Of a DNA stretch of 53,486 nucleotides, positions 32,547 to 39,999 are shown piece by piece. The DNA lies in the NCBI GenBank assembly GCA_023484515.1, contig JAMDAY010000035.1, positions 1 through 53,486 on the forward strand, given 5' to 3'. The position numbers and the translations under genes were made by a program. The stretch comes from Patescibacteria group bacterium (lineage in GTDB: Bacteria > Patescibacteriota > Doudnabacteria > UBA920). The notes under the pieces were generated by a model. That model was not told the DNA's origin. It searched no databases and saw only the letters and a list, made by a program, of their open reading frames with translations. The stretch's first letter is position 1; every line of letters starts with the position of its first letter.

Positions 32547-33491
32547 ATGAAAATTGGCGACTTTTTTGGGGGGTTGCTCGAACACAAAAAAGCGCAAAAC
32601 CTAAATCAAAAGACATTCGATGAATACAAAAGGCTATGGGAAAAGGTGCTAATTCCGTCAGGGGTGCCGGACATAGAAATCGACAGATTAAAGAAAAATG
32701 ATGTGGATAAGATCTTGCTTGCCGGCCAGCAGCACGGGATGTTTGGCGGACAGCGCGGGGTGGTGTTGCGGCAGCTTTTAGAATACATCCGGGGGGAAGG
32801 CCATGCCACGTCAGTCAATTGGTGGGAAATTTCGCTGCCTACGGTAGCCAAAAAGGAAGTGGATTGGCTCGATCAAGACGAATGGCAAAAAGTCAGAAAC
32901 GCTTTTAATTTAAATTGGATAATTGGAATACGCGATCGTGCTTTGGTTGAAATCCTTCACGCCAGCGGGATGCGCATCGGGGAGGCTTTGTCACTAAATC
33001 GCGATACTATAGTTTGGGAAAAGAGGGAAGCGGAAATTATCGGTGGCAAGAAGCCGTATAAGCCGCGGAAGGTTTACTTCACGGACGAAAGTTTACAGCA
33101 TTTGAAAAATTATCTGGATCTGCGCAATGATAATTTTCCGCCGCTGTTCGTGTCTTTGACCGGGCAGCGCGCTTCGCCGGCAGGCGTGCGGCGGACCATC
33201 CACACGGCTATGAAGCTGGCCGGCATTAAAAAGCGGATCCATCCGCACATCTTCCGCAGCACCTTTGCCACGGAACTATTGCACGGCCGGACGGACATCA
33301 AGAGCGTGCAGGCTTTATGCGGCCACGAAAGCGAACGGACCACGCTGCGCTACTACGCCGCGGTCAGCAAATCCCGCTGCAAGGAAGAACATCAGCGGGT
33401 AATGAATAAGCCCTACGTGGTAAAGACTGATTACATCAAACAACAGGTCTGGAAGATCACGCCGGCGGGACTGGTGGAAAAGTCGGTTTGA
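32547..33491 (+). CDS. int: Tyrosine recombinase / phage integrase
   Basis: A 314-residue XerC/XerD-like integrase. SAM-like N-terminal domain (residues 1-100), then the catalytic core: R143 in ASGMRIGEAL, lysines of GGKKPYKPR, HPHIFRSTFA with H234 and R237, GHESERTTLRYY with H260, and the nucleophile Y269. It integrates and excises the prophage. Start is ATG 32547; a GTG at 32541 is possible. It lies beside the candidate att repeat at 33838, supporting the prophage boundary. Confidence 0.92.
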   Translation: MKIGDFFGGLLEHKKAQNLNQKTFDEYKRLWEKVLIPSGVPDIEIDRLKKNDVDKILLAGQQHGMFGGQRGVVLRQLLEYIRGEGHATSVNWWEISLPTVAKKEVDWLDQDEWQKVRNAFNLNWIIGIRDRALVEILHASGMRIGEALSLNRDTIVWEKREAEIIGGKKPYKPRKVYFTDESLQHLKNYLDLRNDNFPPLFVSLTGQRASPAGVRRTIHTAMKLAGIKKRIHPHIFRSTFATELLHGRTDIKSVQALCGHESERTTLRYYAAVSKSRCKEEHQRVMNKPYVVKTDYIKQQVWKITPAGLVEKSV

Positions 33492-33516
33492 CTTGTGGGG
33501 TCTTTGGGTTTATACT
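33488..33516 (+). promoter_or_regulatory. Leaderless promoter of the small HTH gene
   Basis: TTGACT (33488-33493), overlapping the integrase stop, 17 bases, TATACT (33511-33516), then only 10 bases to ATG 33527. The start site would be at or a few bases before the ATG. Confidence 0.65.
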
Positions 33517-33526
33517 GATAATAACT

Positions 33527-33697
33527 ATGGCATACCCAAAGAAAGAAAAACGGAATAAGGATCTTATTAAAATGGTTCACCGCGGCGAATCCTATGAAGA
33601 AGTGGGGAATCATTTTAATATTGATCGGAAAACAGCATGGGATTTGCATAAGCAGTGGTGTCCGGTGTATTATGATAAATGCCCGTTGGAAAATTAG
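33527..33697 (+). CDS. Small HTH-like protein
   Basis: A 56-residue protein, MAYPKKEKRNKDLIKMVHRG, then GESYEEVGNHFNIDRKTAWDL, a helix-turn-helix pattern (Y-x2-V-x3-F-x-I-x3-T-A). It could act as a small DNA-binding regulator, for example an excisionase or a lysogeny control factor. Start ATG 33527 fits the leaderless promoter; an in-frame ATG at 33488 lies inside the -35 box. Confidence 0.6.
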   Translation: MAYPKKEKRNKDLIKMVHRGESYEEVGNHFNIDRKTAWDLHKQWCPVYYDKCPLEN

Positions 33698-33724
33698 CAC
33701 GTGGGGTGTTGTGGATAACTACCC

Positions 33725-33904
33725 TTGCAATTTGTGGGGGGTTATGCTAAGATAAGTATAGGAACGTTGAAAACCGAACAGATCCAGACCTTTACAGGTA
33801 TAAAGGTGCTGGATTGAGGAAGGCCCCCGGAATCCCGCAGTGGGCAAAGCGTTAGTGTAAATATTTTAAAATCCTCTGTCGTAAAAAGGCAGGGGATTTT
33901 TTTT
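33725..33904 (+). ncRNA. Candidate small RNA with own promoter, hairpin and terminator
   Basis: Promoter TTGCAA (33725-33730), 17 bases, TAAGAT (33748-33753). The predicted transcript (from about 33760) holds a long hairpin ATCCAGaCCTTTA/TAAAGGtgCTGGAT (33782-33814) and a GGCC-rich segment. It ends in the terminator ATCCTCTG/CAGGGGAT with eight Ts (33868-33904). The 17-bp repeat CAGTGGGCAAAGCGTTA lies in its 3' half (33838-33854), so the RNA gene may be the integration target. No known RNA family (tRNA, tmRNA, 4.5S, RNase P) is recognised. Confidence 0.45.
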
Positions 33905-33996
33905 CTCTGCAAAGACGCCTTGATGATATTTGACTTCATCTCCGGCGTCAGGCCCGAATTCTTGCTAACAGGCTTTTGAACTTGTTTCTTAGCCAT
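33742..33996 (-). CDS. Small basic ORF, possibly truncated
   Basis: An 84-residue frame, MAKKQVQKPVSKNSGLTPEM..., with a strong GAAAGGAG 6-7 bases upstream and a promoter element shared with the RadC gene. The first 34 residues look coding. The rest overlaps the terminator and att repeat of the small RNA and reads like non-protein sequence (CLFTTEDFKIFTLTL). I think the original gene lost its 3' end, perhaps at the integration junction. Unknown function. Confidence 0.4.
   Translation of the reverse strand: MAKKQVQKPVSKNSGLTPEMKSNIIKASLQRKKIPCLFTTEDFKIFTLTLCPLRDSGGLPQSSTFIPVKVWICSVFNVPILILA
33838..33854 (+). repeat. Direct repeat copy 1, candidate attachment site
   Basis: CAGTGGGCAAAGCGTTA, identical to 42772-42788. 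It lies about 350 bases after the integrase gene and marks the start of the AT-rich defence island. Likely an att core of the prophage, the island or both; sequence outside the 17 bp does not match. Confidence 0.55.
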
Positions 33997-34011
33997 ATTA
34001 ACTCCTTTCTT

Positions 34012-34156
34012 GATTACTTATTATGGCTATCATAGACTGGCCGCAAGTTTTAGGTGTCAAGGGATTAAAATCAGCTTTATGCCCCACGGGAAATAAATTG
34101 ATTTTACCCTTGATCAGCCTAAAAACCGGACAGTATAATGAGAGGCCATAAGGAAA
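34012..34156. promoter_or_regulatory. Divergent promoter pair A/B with shared start-site motif
   Basis: Minus side: TTGACA at 34060-34055, then GCCATAATAAGTAATCAA before a GAAAGGAG. Plus side: TTGATC (34110-34115), 18 bases, TATAAT (34134-34139), then GCCATAAGGAAACAAAGG. The two outward -35 boxes are arms of an inverted repeat, TCAAGGG...TAAAATCA with TGATTTTA...CCTTGA (34058-34112). The same motifs recur at 35890-36016. A further promoter TTGACT...TAAAAT lies at 34174-34202. Confidence 0.55.
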
Positions 34157-34223
34157 CAAAGGATTTTTTGAAATTGACTTTATTTATGCAAAGTTTTAAA
34201 ATAGTGATGATAAACATAATTTT

Positions 34224-34916
34224 ATGCCATCTCAATTAATGCATAGTGTAGAAAATTTGATTTTGGGAATTCGTTATTCCCGTAGTTTTCGTATACCTGA
34301 TATTTCAGGTGAAATCGTAGACGAAATTTTATACGGCAATAACACGCCATTCGGACCCGATGTTTTTCCAAATTTAAATGACTATAGTGATGAGAAGATA
34401 CTTCACAATAAACAAACTGGGAACTTTATAAGAATTAATAGCGATGATTTAATTTTAAGAATAACCGTTAAAAATTTTGATAAAGATTTCACAAATCTTT
34501 TAGAAAAGCAGGTTCCGTATGTAGTTAATAATGTAATTATGAAGTTCGGAATAAAAAATATTTTGAGATTTGGAATGGTCTTTCGTCATAAATTCTCAAG
34601 TTCATCGGTGTTAGAAGATTTAGTAAAAAATTTTACAACTGAATCTATTCAGAATCCAAATAATGTTAGTTTGTCTTTTTCAAAAAAACTTGAAAGCTCT
34701 ACGGCAAACCTATCAGGGATTGATGATTACGTTAATACTATTCACACTTTTGCAAAGATTGAAAGCGGTATGATAGCTGAATTAGACTTTCAAAAATATT
34801 TTATACCACCCAGGGAAGATATTAGAGATGCCAAAATTGACACATTCATAAATGAGGCTAGAAGATATGTAGTCAACAATTTTCACCCTCTGTTGAGAAC
34901 TTATAATGAGGAATAA
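34224..34916 (+). CDS. Unrecognised defence-module protein A
   Basis: A 230-residue soluble protein, MPSQLMHSVENLILGIRYSRSF..., with alternating beta and helical segments: DDLILRITVKNF, VNNVIMKFGIKNILRFGMVFRH, and a C-terminal AELDFQKYFIPPRED. There is a loose resemblance to TIGR04255-type proteins (paired barrel-like units and a DFQ-YF-P end), but I would not assign it. It overlaps by 11 bases with a membrane/coiled-coil partner, so the two are one module. It is AT-rich, as is the whole island, suggesting transfer. Confidence 0.55.
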   Translation: MPSQLMHSVENLILGIRYSRSFRIPDISGEIVDEILYGNNTPFGPDVFPNLNDYSDEKILHNKQTGNFIRINSDDLILRITVKNFDKDFTNLLEKQVPYVVNNVIMKFGIKNILRFGMVFRHKFSSSSVLEDLVKNFTTESIQNPNNVSLSFSKKLESSTANLSGIDDYVNTIHTFAKIESGMIAELDFQKYFIPPREDIRDAKIDTFINEARRYVVNNFHPLLRTYNEE

Positions 34917-35400
34917 TCATCAGAAATCAGCATTTAAAAGAATAGCCCCGAAGCGTCCCGAGGAAAGAAAGCGGTATAACGCAATTTTGAAAGGTGCAGA
35001 GAGCCTCTCGGAAGAGAGGACTTTTGATGATGAGCCAACAGAGGGGACCAATAGCCCTGCATCCCAAAATGATGAGGAAAATTTAAAAACGTCTAAGGTC
35101 ATAAAAAAATCAAAATGGCTTACCATTACAGATTCTCTGAAAAATAACATTTTAGTGCTGGGAGGAATTTTAGGCTTTGTTGCTATAATTGTTGCGGTAA
35201 CTATTTGGTTTGATGGTTTGCGGAGGGATGTTGATTCCATGAAGGAAGATATAAAAAATATACAAGCAAATTATACTCAATTGAACTCGGATCGTTTACA
35301 AGATTCGAATCAGATAGGTTTTCTAAAATCAGAAATTCAAAGGCAATTAGATTCACTTTCGAGCAGAACAGAACAGCTTGAGAAAAAAATTTTCCATTGA
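34906..35400 (+). CDS. Membrane-anchored coiled-coil partner protein B
   Basis: A 164-residue protein: charged cytosolic N-terminus (1-75, with an acidic linker EPTEGTNSPASQNDEENL), one membrane helix (about 82-104, LVLGGILGFVAIIVAVTIW), and a coiled coil outside or inside (105-164, MKEDIKNIQANYTQLNSD). It is coupled to protein A by an 11-base overlap. Membrane-tethered coiled-coil effector or sensor is an inference, fitting a two-gene abortive infection module. No homologue recognised. Confidence 0.55.
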   Translation: MRNNHQKSAFKRIAPKRPEERKRYNAILKGAESLSEERTFDDEPTEGTNSPASQNDEENLKTSKVIKKSKWLTITDSLKNNILVLGGILGFVAIIVAVTIWFDGLRRDVDSMKEDIKNIQANYTQLNSDRLQDSNQIGFLKSEIQRQLDSLSSRTEQLEKKIFH

Positions 35401-35402
35401 TT

Positions 35403-35885
35403 TTAGAGTAATTTTTTTTCTTTTAAACTGAAATAAGATTCGTTTGTTATAATTATATGATCTAATACTTCAATGCCGAGCAGTTCGCCGGCATTTTTTA
35501 GCCTTTTTGTAACTGTTATATCTTCAGCTGATGGTTCAAGACTTCCGCTTGGGTGGTTGTGCACGAAAATTACTGAACAGCAATTTTGCCTGATTGCCGT
35601 TTTAAAACATTCGCGCGGATGAATTAAGCTAGCGTTTAAAGTTCCAATGCTCACAATTTCACGGTTAATTATTTTGTTTTGGGTGTCCATATGAAAAACG
35701 CAAAAATGCTCTTTTTCAGCTTTCCGAAAATCGCTGCAACGCTGGGCGATCTCAAGAGGGGAACAGGCGCTATCCGGCATTGGTTTTGGATTTAAAATGT
35801 GCCTAACATATAGCCTAGCCATTTTTTGCGCCTCTTTAAGACTTTCCGCGAAAAAACGGTAATTGATATTAACTTGGTATTCCAT
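35403..35885 (-). CDS. RadC-like JAB-domain protein
   Basis: A 160-residue protein with the JAB/MPN metal motif VHNHPSGSLEPSAEDI (HxH...SxxD) and an upstream E in REIVSIGT, typical of RadC family proteins common on mobile elements. Predicted metal-dependent hydrolase or ligand-binding protein; in vivo role of RadC proteins is not settled. It is convergent with the A/B module and is read from a promoter that shares a motif with three others. Confidence 0.85.
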   Translation of the reverse strand: MEYQVNINYRFFAESLKEAQKMARLYVRHILNPKPMPDSACSPLEIAQRCSDFRKAEKEHFCVFHMDTQNKIINREIVSIGTLNASLIHPRECFKTAIRQNCCSVIFVHNHPSGSLEPSAEDITVTKRLKNAGELLGIEVLDHIIITNESYFSLKEKKLL

Positions 35886-35888
35886 AAT

Positions 35889-36016
35889 CCTTTTTGCTTA
35901 CTGATTATGGCGTAAACCGAATTCTGGAAGTTTGGGCAGTCAAGGAATTTTCATTTTTAACGTGCCTTGACGGGCCAAAAGCCAGAATTATAATAAAAAG
36001 CCGTAAGTAAGCAAAA
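35889..36016. promoter_or_regulatory. Divergent promoter pair C/D with shared start-site motif
   Basis: Minus side (RadC): TTGACT at 35942-35937, then GCCATAATCAGTAAGCAA. Plus side (restriction-modification genes): TTGACG (35967-35972), 16 bases, TATAAT (35989-35994), then GCCGTAAGTAAGCAAAATG. Outward -35 boxes form the inverted repeat TCAAGG/CCTTGA. The motif set matches pair A/B. A second plus promoter, TTGACA (36113-36118) with TACTAT (36136-36141), lies nearer the methylase. Confidence 0.55.
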
Positions 36017-36126
36017 TGTTGGGTATATATTTTGAAAATGGCAAAAAAAGTGTTAAAATAAAGGCAAAGATAAAACGTCTAATATCTCAAGGAAATCAAA
36101 AAGTTATCCACATTGACAATAGGTGA
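36016..36126 (+). CDS. 36-residue ORF upstream of methylase
   Basis: MLGIYFENGKKSVKIKAKIK and QGNQKVIHIDNR, a basic peptide starting 21 bases after the -10 of promoter D. No ribosome-binding site is visible. It may be a leader peptide or a controller of the restriction-modification genes; it may also be chance. Recorded because it is the only ORF in this 285-base gap. Confidence 0.25.
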   Translation: MLGIYFENGKKSVKIKAKIKRLISQGNQKVIHIDNR

Positions 36127-36170
36127 ACGAACGTATACTATTTAGATGTAGGAAGTAACAAAAATAAAAT

Positions 36171-37358
36171 ATGTCTAGAATACAACAATACTCTCCCAAA
36201 ATTAATAGTGCCGGAGTAGTAGCGGAAAGATTTTTACCCCAGGGAAAACAAATTCAAGGGGCCTTATTTGACTTGCAGGTCCAAACTGCTACATTTGATG
36301 TCCAGGCACAAAGAATAGATGAAACATATCTCTATGTCCCACAAATCAAAAAAGACTGTCATCAGTTACAAAATCGAAGGTATATTGGTAGCAAACAGAA
36401 ATTGATAGAATGGATTTTTTCAGTAATTGAATTAGAATGCGAGAATGCAAATTCCTTTACTGATATATTTGCAGGCACCGGTATAGTATCAGCAGTAGCA
36501 ACCAAGCATTTTAAAAAGGTCATTTTAAATGACTTTTTACATTCTAATTTTGCTATTTACAATGCTTTTTTTAGTAATGAAAAATGGGATAAAAATAAAA
36601 TATATCGAATTATTGATGAGTATAACACAATCAACGGGGCATATTTAGAAGATAATTATTTTTCAAAATATTTTGGAAACAAATACTTTAGCGTAGACTC
36701 ATCTAAAATTATTGGATTTATCAGAGATGATATAGAAAAGAATAAAGTAAATTTGACCACCAAAGAATATTATATTTTAATTGCGTCTTTATTATATTCC
36801 ATAGATAAAATTGCAAATACAGTTGGTCATTACGATGCTTATTTCAAAAAAAGCCGTGTTGAGGATCAGTTTATAATGAAACCCGTTGATCCTCTTGAAA
36901 CAAGGCAAGTGGCAATATTTAAACAAGACGCAAATGTATTAGCAAAGCAAATTAATACTGATGTGGTCTATATTGACCCTCCCTACAATTCAAGGCAATA
37001 CAGTAGATTTTATCATGTATTAGAAACTCTAACTAAGTGGGATAAGCCCGAGCTTTATGGCACCGCGTTAAAGCCAGCACCAGAAAATGTTAGTGATTAC
37101 TGTAAAGTCCAAGCAAAATATAGGTTTGCTGAATTAGTTAGAGATTTAAACTCTAAATATTTAGTCGTATCTTACAATAATACCTATGACCCTAAGAGTC
37201 ATTCTTCAAAAAATAAGATTACCTTACAAGAAATTAAAGATATTTTAACCTCAAAAGGGAAAACTAAAATATTTGAAAAAGATTACAGGCACTTTAATGC
37301 CGGTAATACAGATTTTAAGAACCACAAGGAATATCTTTTTGTCACCGAAGTTAAGTAA
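36171..37358 (+). CDS. D12-class DNA adenine methylase, M1 of a Type IIS system
   Basis: A 395-residue N6-adenine methyltransferase. RRYIGSKQKLIEWI, FAGTGIVSAVA (100-104 FAGTG) and DPPYNSRQYSRFYHVLETL (269-272 DPPY), the pattern of FokI-type first methylases. An unusual 60-residue N-terminal extension precedes the core. It pairs with a second methylase and an AlwI-like endonuclease, so each enzyme probably modifies one strand of an asymmetric site. An AGGAAG lies 15-20 bases upstream. Confidence 0.85.
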   Translation: MSRIQQYSPKINSAGVVAERFLPQGKQIQGALFDLQVQTATFDVQAQRIDETYLYVPQIKKDCHQLQNRRYIGSKQKLIEWIFSVIELECENANSFTDIFAGTGIVSAVATKHFKKVILNDFLHSNFAIYNAFFSNEKWDKNKIYRIIDEYNTINGAYLEDNYFSKYFGNKYFSVDSSKIIGFIRDDIEKNKVNLTTKEYYILIASLLYSIDKIANTVGHYDAYFKKSRVEDQFIMKPVDPLETRQVAIFKQDANVLAKQINTDVVYIDPPYNSRQYSRFYHVLETLTKWDKPELYGTALKPAPENVSDYCKVQAKYRFAELVRDLNSKYLVVSYNNTYDPKSHSSKNKITLQEIKDILTSKGKTKIFEKDYRHFNAGNTDFKNHKEYLFVTEVK

Positions 37359-37360
37359 AC

Positions 37361-38266
37361 ATGGACTCCAATCTTAAAAGATCCCCCCTCTTTTACGTAG
37401 GGGATAAATTTAAATTGTTAAAACAATTATTAAGTTTATTTCCAAAAGAAATAAACAATTTTTACGAGCCATTTGTGGGCGGTGGTTCGGTTTTTTTAAA
37501 TACTCAAGCAAAAAAATATTTTTTGAATGACAATGATAAAAATTTAATTAACATACACACTTTTTTAATAAAAAGTTCTAAAAATCCAACTTCTTTTTTT
37601 AAGCAAGTTGAAAAAATAATCTATAAGTATAACCTTTCCCGCTCTTATAAAGAAGATGTAATCCCAAGTTCCTTAAAGAAACAATGGGTCAAAACTTATT
37701 TTGCACGTTTTAATAAGGAAGGTTACGACAAACTAAGAACGTTGGTAAACAAAAATAAAAAAAACAATCCTCTGATTTTATACATTTTACTTATATATGG
37801 ATTTAACAGGATGCTACGATTTAACGGTGGCGGCCGATTTAACCTGCCGGTAGGTAATGTTGATTTTAATAAAAATGTTGTAAAGGCTCTTAATGGTTAT
37901 TTTAATTTTGTAAAAAATAAAAATATTAAAATAACTACTCAAGATTTCAAACAATTTTTTAAAGGAAAAGGATTCAAAAAAAATGATTTCGTATACTTGG
38001 ATCCTCCATACCTTATAACGGCCAGTGAATACAATAAAAATTGGAGCGAACAATCAGAGGTTGAGCTATTAAAGGAGTTGGATGCTTTGAATAGCAAAGG
38101 AATAAAATTTGCTTTATCTAACGTAACTTATTATAATGGTATTAAGAATAAGCTGTTAATTGAGTGGATGAAAAAATATAAAATCCACAAAATAGAAAGT
38201 AATTATATAAATTACCATAATAATACTAAAAAGCAAATTAGTGAGGTCTTGGTAACAAATTACTAA
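37361..38266 (+). CDS. D12-class DNA adenine methylase, M2 of a Type IIS system
   Basis: A 301-residue Dam-like methyltransferase: PLFYVGDKFKLLKQLL (SAM motif), EPFVGGGSVFLNTQ, and LDPPYLITASEYNKNW with DPPY 214-217. It begins 2 bases after M1. Two separate D12 methylases next to one another, each with its own motif order, is the standard arrangement for Type IIS systems, where the two strands of the target differ. AT-rich codon use like the rest of the island. Confidence 0.88.
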   Translation: MDSNLKRSPLFYVGDKFKLLKQLLSLFPKEINNFYEPFVGGGSVFLNTQAKKYFLNDNDKNLINIHTFLIKSSKNPTSFFKQVEKIIYKYNLSRSYKEDVIPSSLKKQWVKTYFARFNKEGYDKLRTLVNKNKKNNPLILYILLIYGFNRMLRFNGGGRFNLPVGNVDFNKNVVKALNGYFNFVKNKNIKITTQDFKQFFKGKGFKKNDFVYLDPPYLITASEYNKNWSEQSEVELLKELDALNSKGIKFALSNVTYYNGIKNKLLIEWMKKYKIHKIESNYINYHNNTKKQISEVLVTNY

Positions 38267-38268
38267 AT

Positions 38269-39870
38269 ATGCCCATAAGAAAACCAGAGTATAAACCCTT
38301 ACTTTTTACGACCACTTTACGTAACCCGAGCAGGTTGAAAGGTTTGCTAAGCATTCTTCATAAATTTAATGGGGAGGTTCTTACGAATGGAAAAGCAGAA
38401 GAAATCATGGGCGAAATTATCCGGTATGGTTTATACAGACCGACTAGAGGTGTGACCGCCGATATTGAAGCTAAGTGGGGAGGCAAGAGAATTACTGATG
38501 AATCTACAATAGGTTTAAGATTGCTAGATAATCCTGAAGTTAAACATTTACTTGAAAATAATCCGCAAGATCACAAAGAGGCGGGTTTTAATAAGGGGTG
38601 GCCGTCCAGGTTTGCAACGGTATTTGATTTAGCTAAAGAATTGGGTTTTGTTTACTATAAACAGGATAACAAAATTAAATTTTCAGAAATTGGTTTAAAG
38701 TTAGCCAGGTCTATAAATATTGAAATTAAGGAAGGATTGATCGTATCTGAAGAAATAAGTCCGGAATTTGAACAACAGGCGTTTTTACATGCGTTAGTAA
38801 AATATCAAAGAAATAATCCATTTGTGCGGGTGCTGAATGAAAATGCACCCCTTATTTTGTTATTAAATGTAATTAATAAATTAAACTCGGATAAAGAATT
38901 AAATGGGGCCGGTATTTCTAAATTAGAATTACCATTGGTTATTTTTTGGAAAGATAACGACGCGGATAAACTTTATAAGCTGATAAAAGAGATTAGAAAG
39001 GAACATGGTTACAATCCCAGCACAGAGATTATTGTAGATATCTGCGTAAATCAAATAATGGGTGGGGCATTTAAAAAGTTTAATCCTACTTCAATAATGG
39101 TTGACTACCCCGACGAGTTTATTAGAAAGATGCGTTTGACCGGATTAATTTCCTTAAGGGGAGCCGGGAGATTTATCGATATCAACAAAAAAGAACAAGA
39201 AAAAGTTGAGTATATTTTAGCGCACTATTCAAATTACAAAAAATATGCCACGGAAGAAGAGTATTTTGAATACATGGCCACAACTGACAATAATTTGATT
39301 TCAGTTGCTACTGCGCCAATGAGTTACGCCGAAAGAGAAAAGTTTTTGGCAAAATGGGTTGAAATTTATAGCTGGGATCAGATTAAGAATGAAATGTTAA
39401 ATTTAGCAAAAAGGAGATTAACCAAGGACGAAGTTTTAAAATATTTATCGAGCCCGATACGATTAGAATTTTTGGCGGCTTTGGCAATAAAAACAAAATT
39501 TCCTGACGTTAAAGTAATCGCAAATTACCCCTACGATGATGAAGGGTTGCCTACATCAACAGCAGGCGGAGTAGGAGATAAAGGCGATATCGAATGCTAT
39601 GAGGAGGCAAATGGGATATTAATTGAGGTAACAATGTCAGAAGGTAGAATTCAGACGGTAATGGAAATTTGGCCTATTGCCAGGCACCTAAAGGAGTTTA
39701 GTAAAAATGTAAAAAAATCTATGTGCTATTTTGTAGCACCGAGTATATTTAGAGATTCCATTATGCAGGTTGAATATGTAAAGGATAAAGAAAACTTAAA
39801 TATCGCACCAAAAACGATTGAACAATTCTTAGTTTTTATGGACTCTGCCCAAACTTTATATACAACATAA
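38269..39870 (+). CDS. AlwI-family Type IIS restriction endonuclease
   Basis: A 533-residue endonuclease. The C-terminal catalytic region GDIECYEEANGILIEVTMSEG (D440, E453, T455), preceded by RLEFLAALAIKTKF, matches the AlwI/BstNBI/PleI-type family, a PD-(D/E)xK variant. The N-terminal two-thirds would be the DNA-recognition part (helical with winged-helix-like segments such as KRITDESTIGLRLL). It starts 2 bases after M2, so M1, M2 and R form one operon ending at the terminator at 39888. Recognition sequence cannot be read from sequence, though AlwI itself cuts near GGATC. Confidence 0.8.
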   Translation: MPIRKPEYKPLLFTTTLRNPSRLKGLLSILHKFNGEVLTNGKAEEIMGEIIRYGLYRPTRGVTADIEAKWGGKRITDESTIGLRLLDNPEVKHLLENNPQDHKEAGFNKGWPSRFATVFDLAKELGFVYYKQDNKIKFSEIGLKLARSINIEIKEGLIVSEEISPEFEQQAFLHALVKYQRNNPFVRVLNENAPLILLLNVINKLNSDKELNGAGISKLELPLVIFWKDNDADKLYKLIKEIRKEHGYNPSTEIIVDICVNQIMGGAFKKFNPTSIMVDYPDEFIRKMRLTGLISLRGAGRFIDINKKEQEKVEYILAHYSNYKKYATEEEYFEYMATTDNNLISVATAPMSYAEREKFLAKWVEIYSWDQIKNEMLNLAKRRLTKDEVLKYLSSPIRLEFLAALAIKTKFPDVKVIANYPYDDEGLPTSTAGGVGDKGDIECYEEANGILIEVTMSEGRIQTVMEIWPIARHLKEFSKNVKKSMCYFVAPSIFRDSIMQVEYVKDKENLNIAPKTIEQFLVFMDSAQTLYTT

Positions 39871-39887
39871 AATATTATTTCTTAAAG

Positions 39888-39913
39888 AACACCGATTATA
39901 CGCGGTGTTTTTT
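39888..39913 (+). terminator. Terminator of the restriction-modification operon
   Basis: AACACCG (39888-39894) pairs with CGGTGTT (39903-39909) across an ATTATACG loop and is followed by TTTTT. A clear intrinsic terminator separating the restriction operon from the AAA ATPase unit. Confidence 0.8.
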
Positions 39914-39920
39914 AATTTTC

Positions 39921-39949
39921 CTTGTAATAAAGCGAACTAAGGAATATAC
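39921..39949 (+). promoter_or_regulatory. Promoter of the RloC-like operon
   Basis: TTGTAA, 17 bases, then TATACT, about 50 bases upstream of the ATG at 40000. Approximate bounds; the match is reasonable rather than perfect. Confidence 0.5.
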
Positions 39950-39999
39950 TTGATATTAGGCAAGGGAAAAGATTTTATTTCAACGTTTTTTCGGTTTTT

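Noticed and set aside
32434-32616. Minus-strand ORF over the integrase leader
   Set aside because: It overlaps the structured RNA and the integrase start and has no start signals; it is a shadow of stem-forming sequence.
1-33700. Avoidance of GGATC in the prophage (possible AlwI site)
   Set aside because: GGATC is frequent, and the target of this endonuclease is unknown, so neither avoidance nor enrichment can be claimed.
34224-34916. Calling protein A a TIGR04255 member
   Set aside because: Only the C-terminal pattern is loosely similar; the N-terminal motif of that family is not visible.
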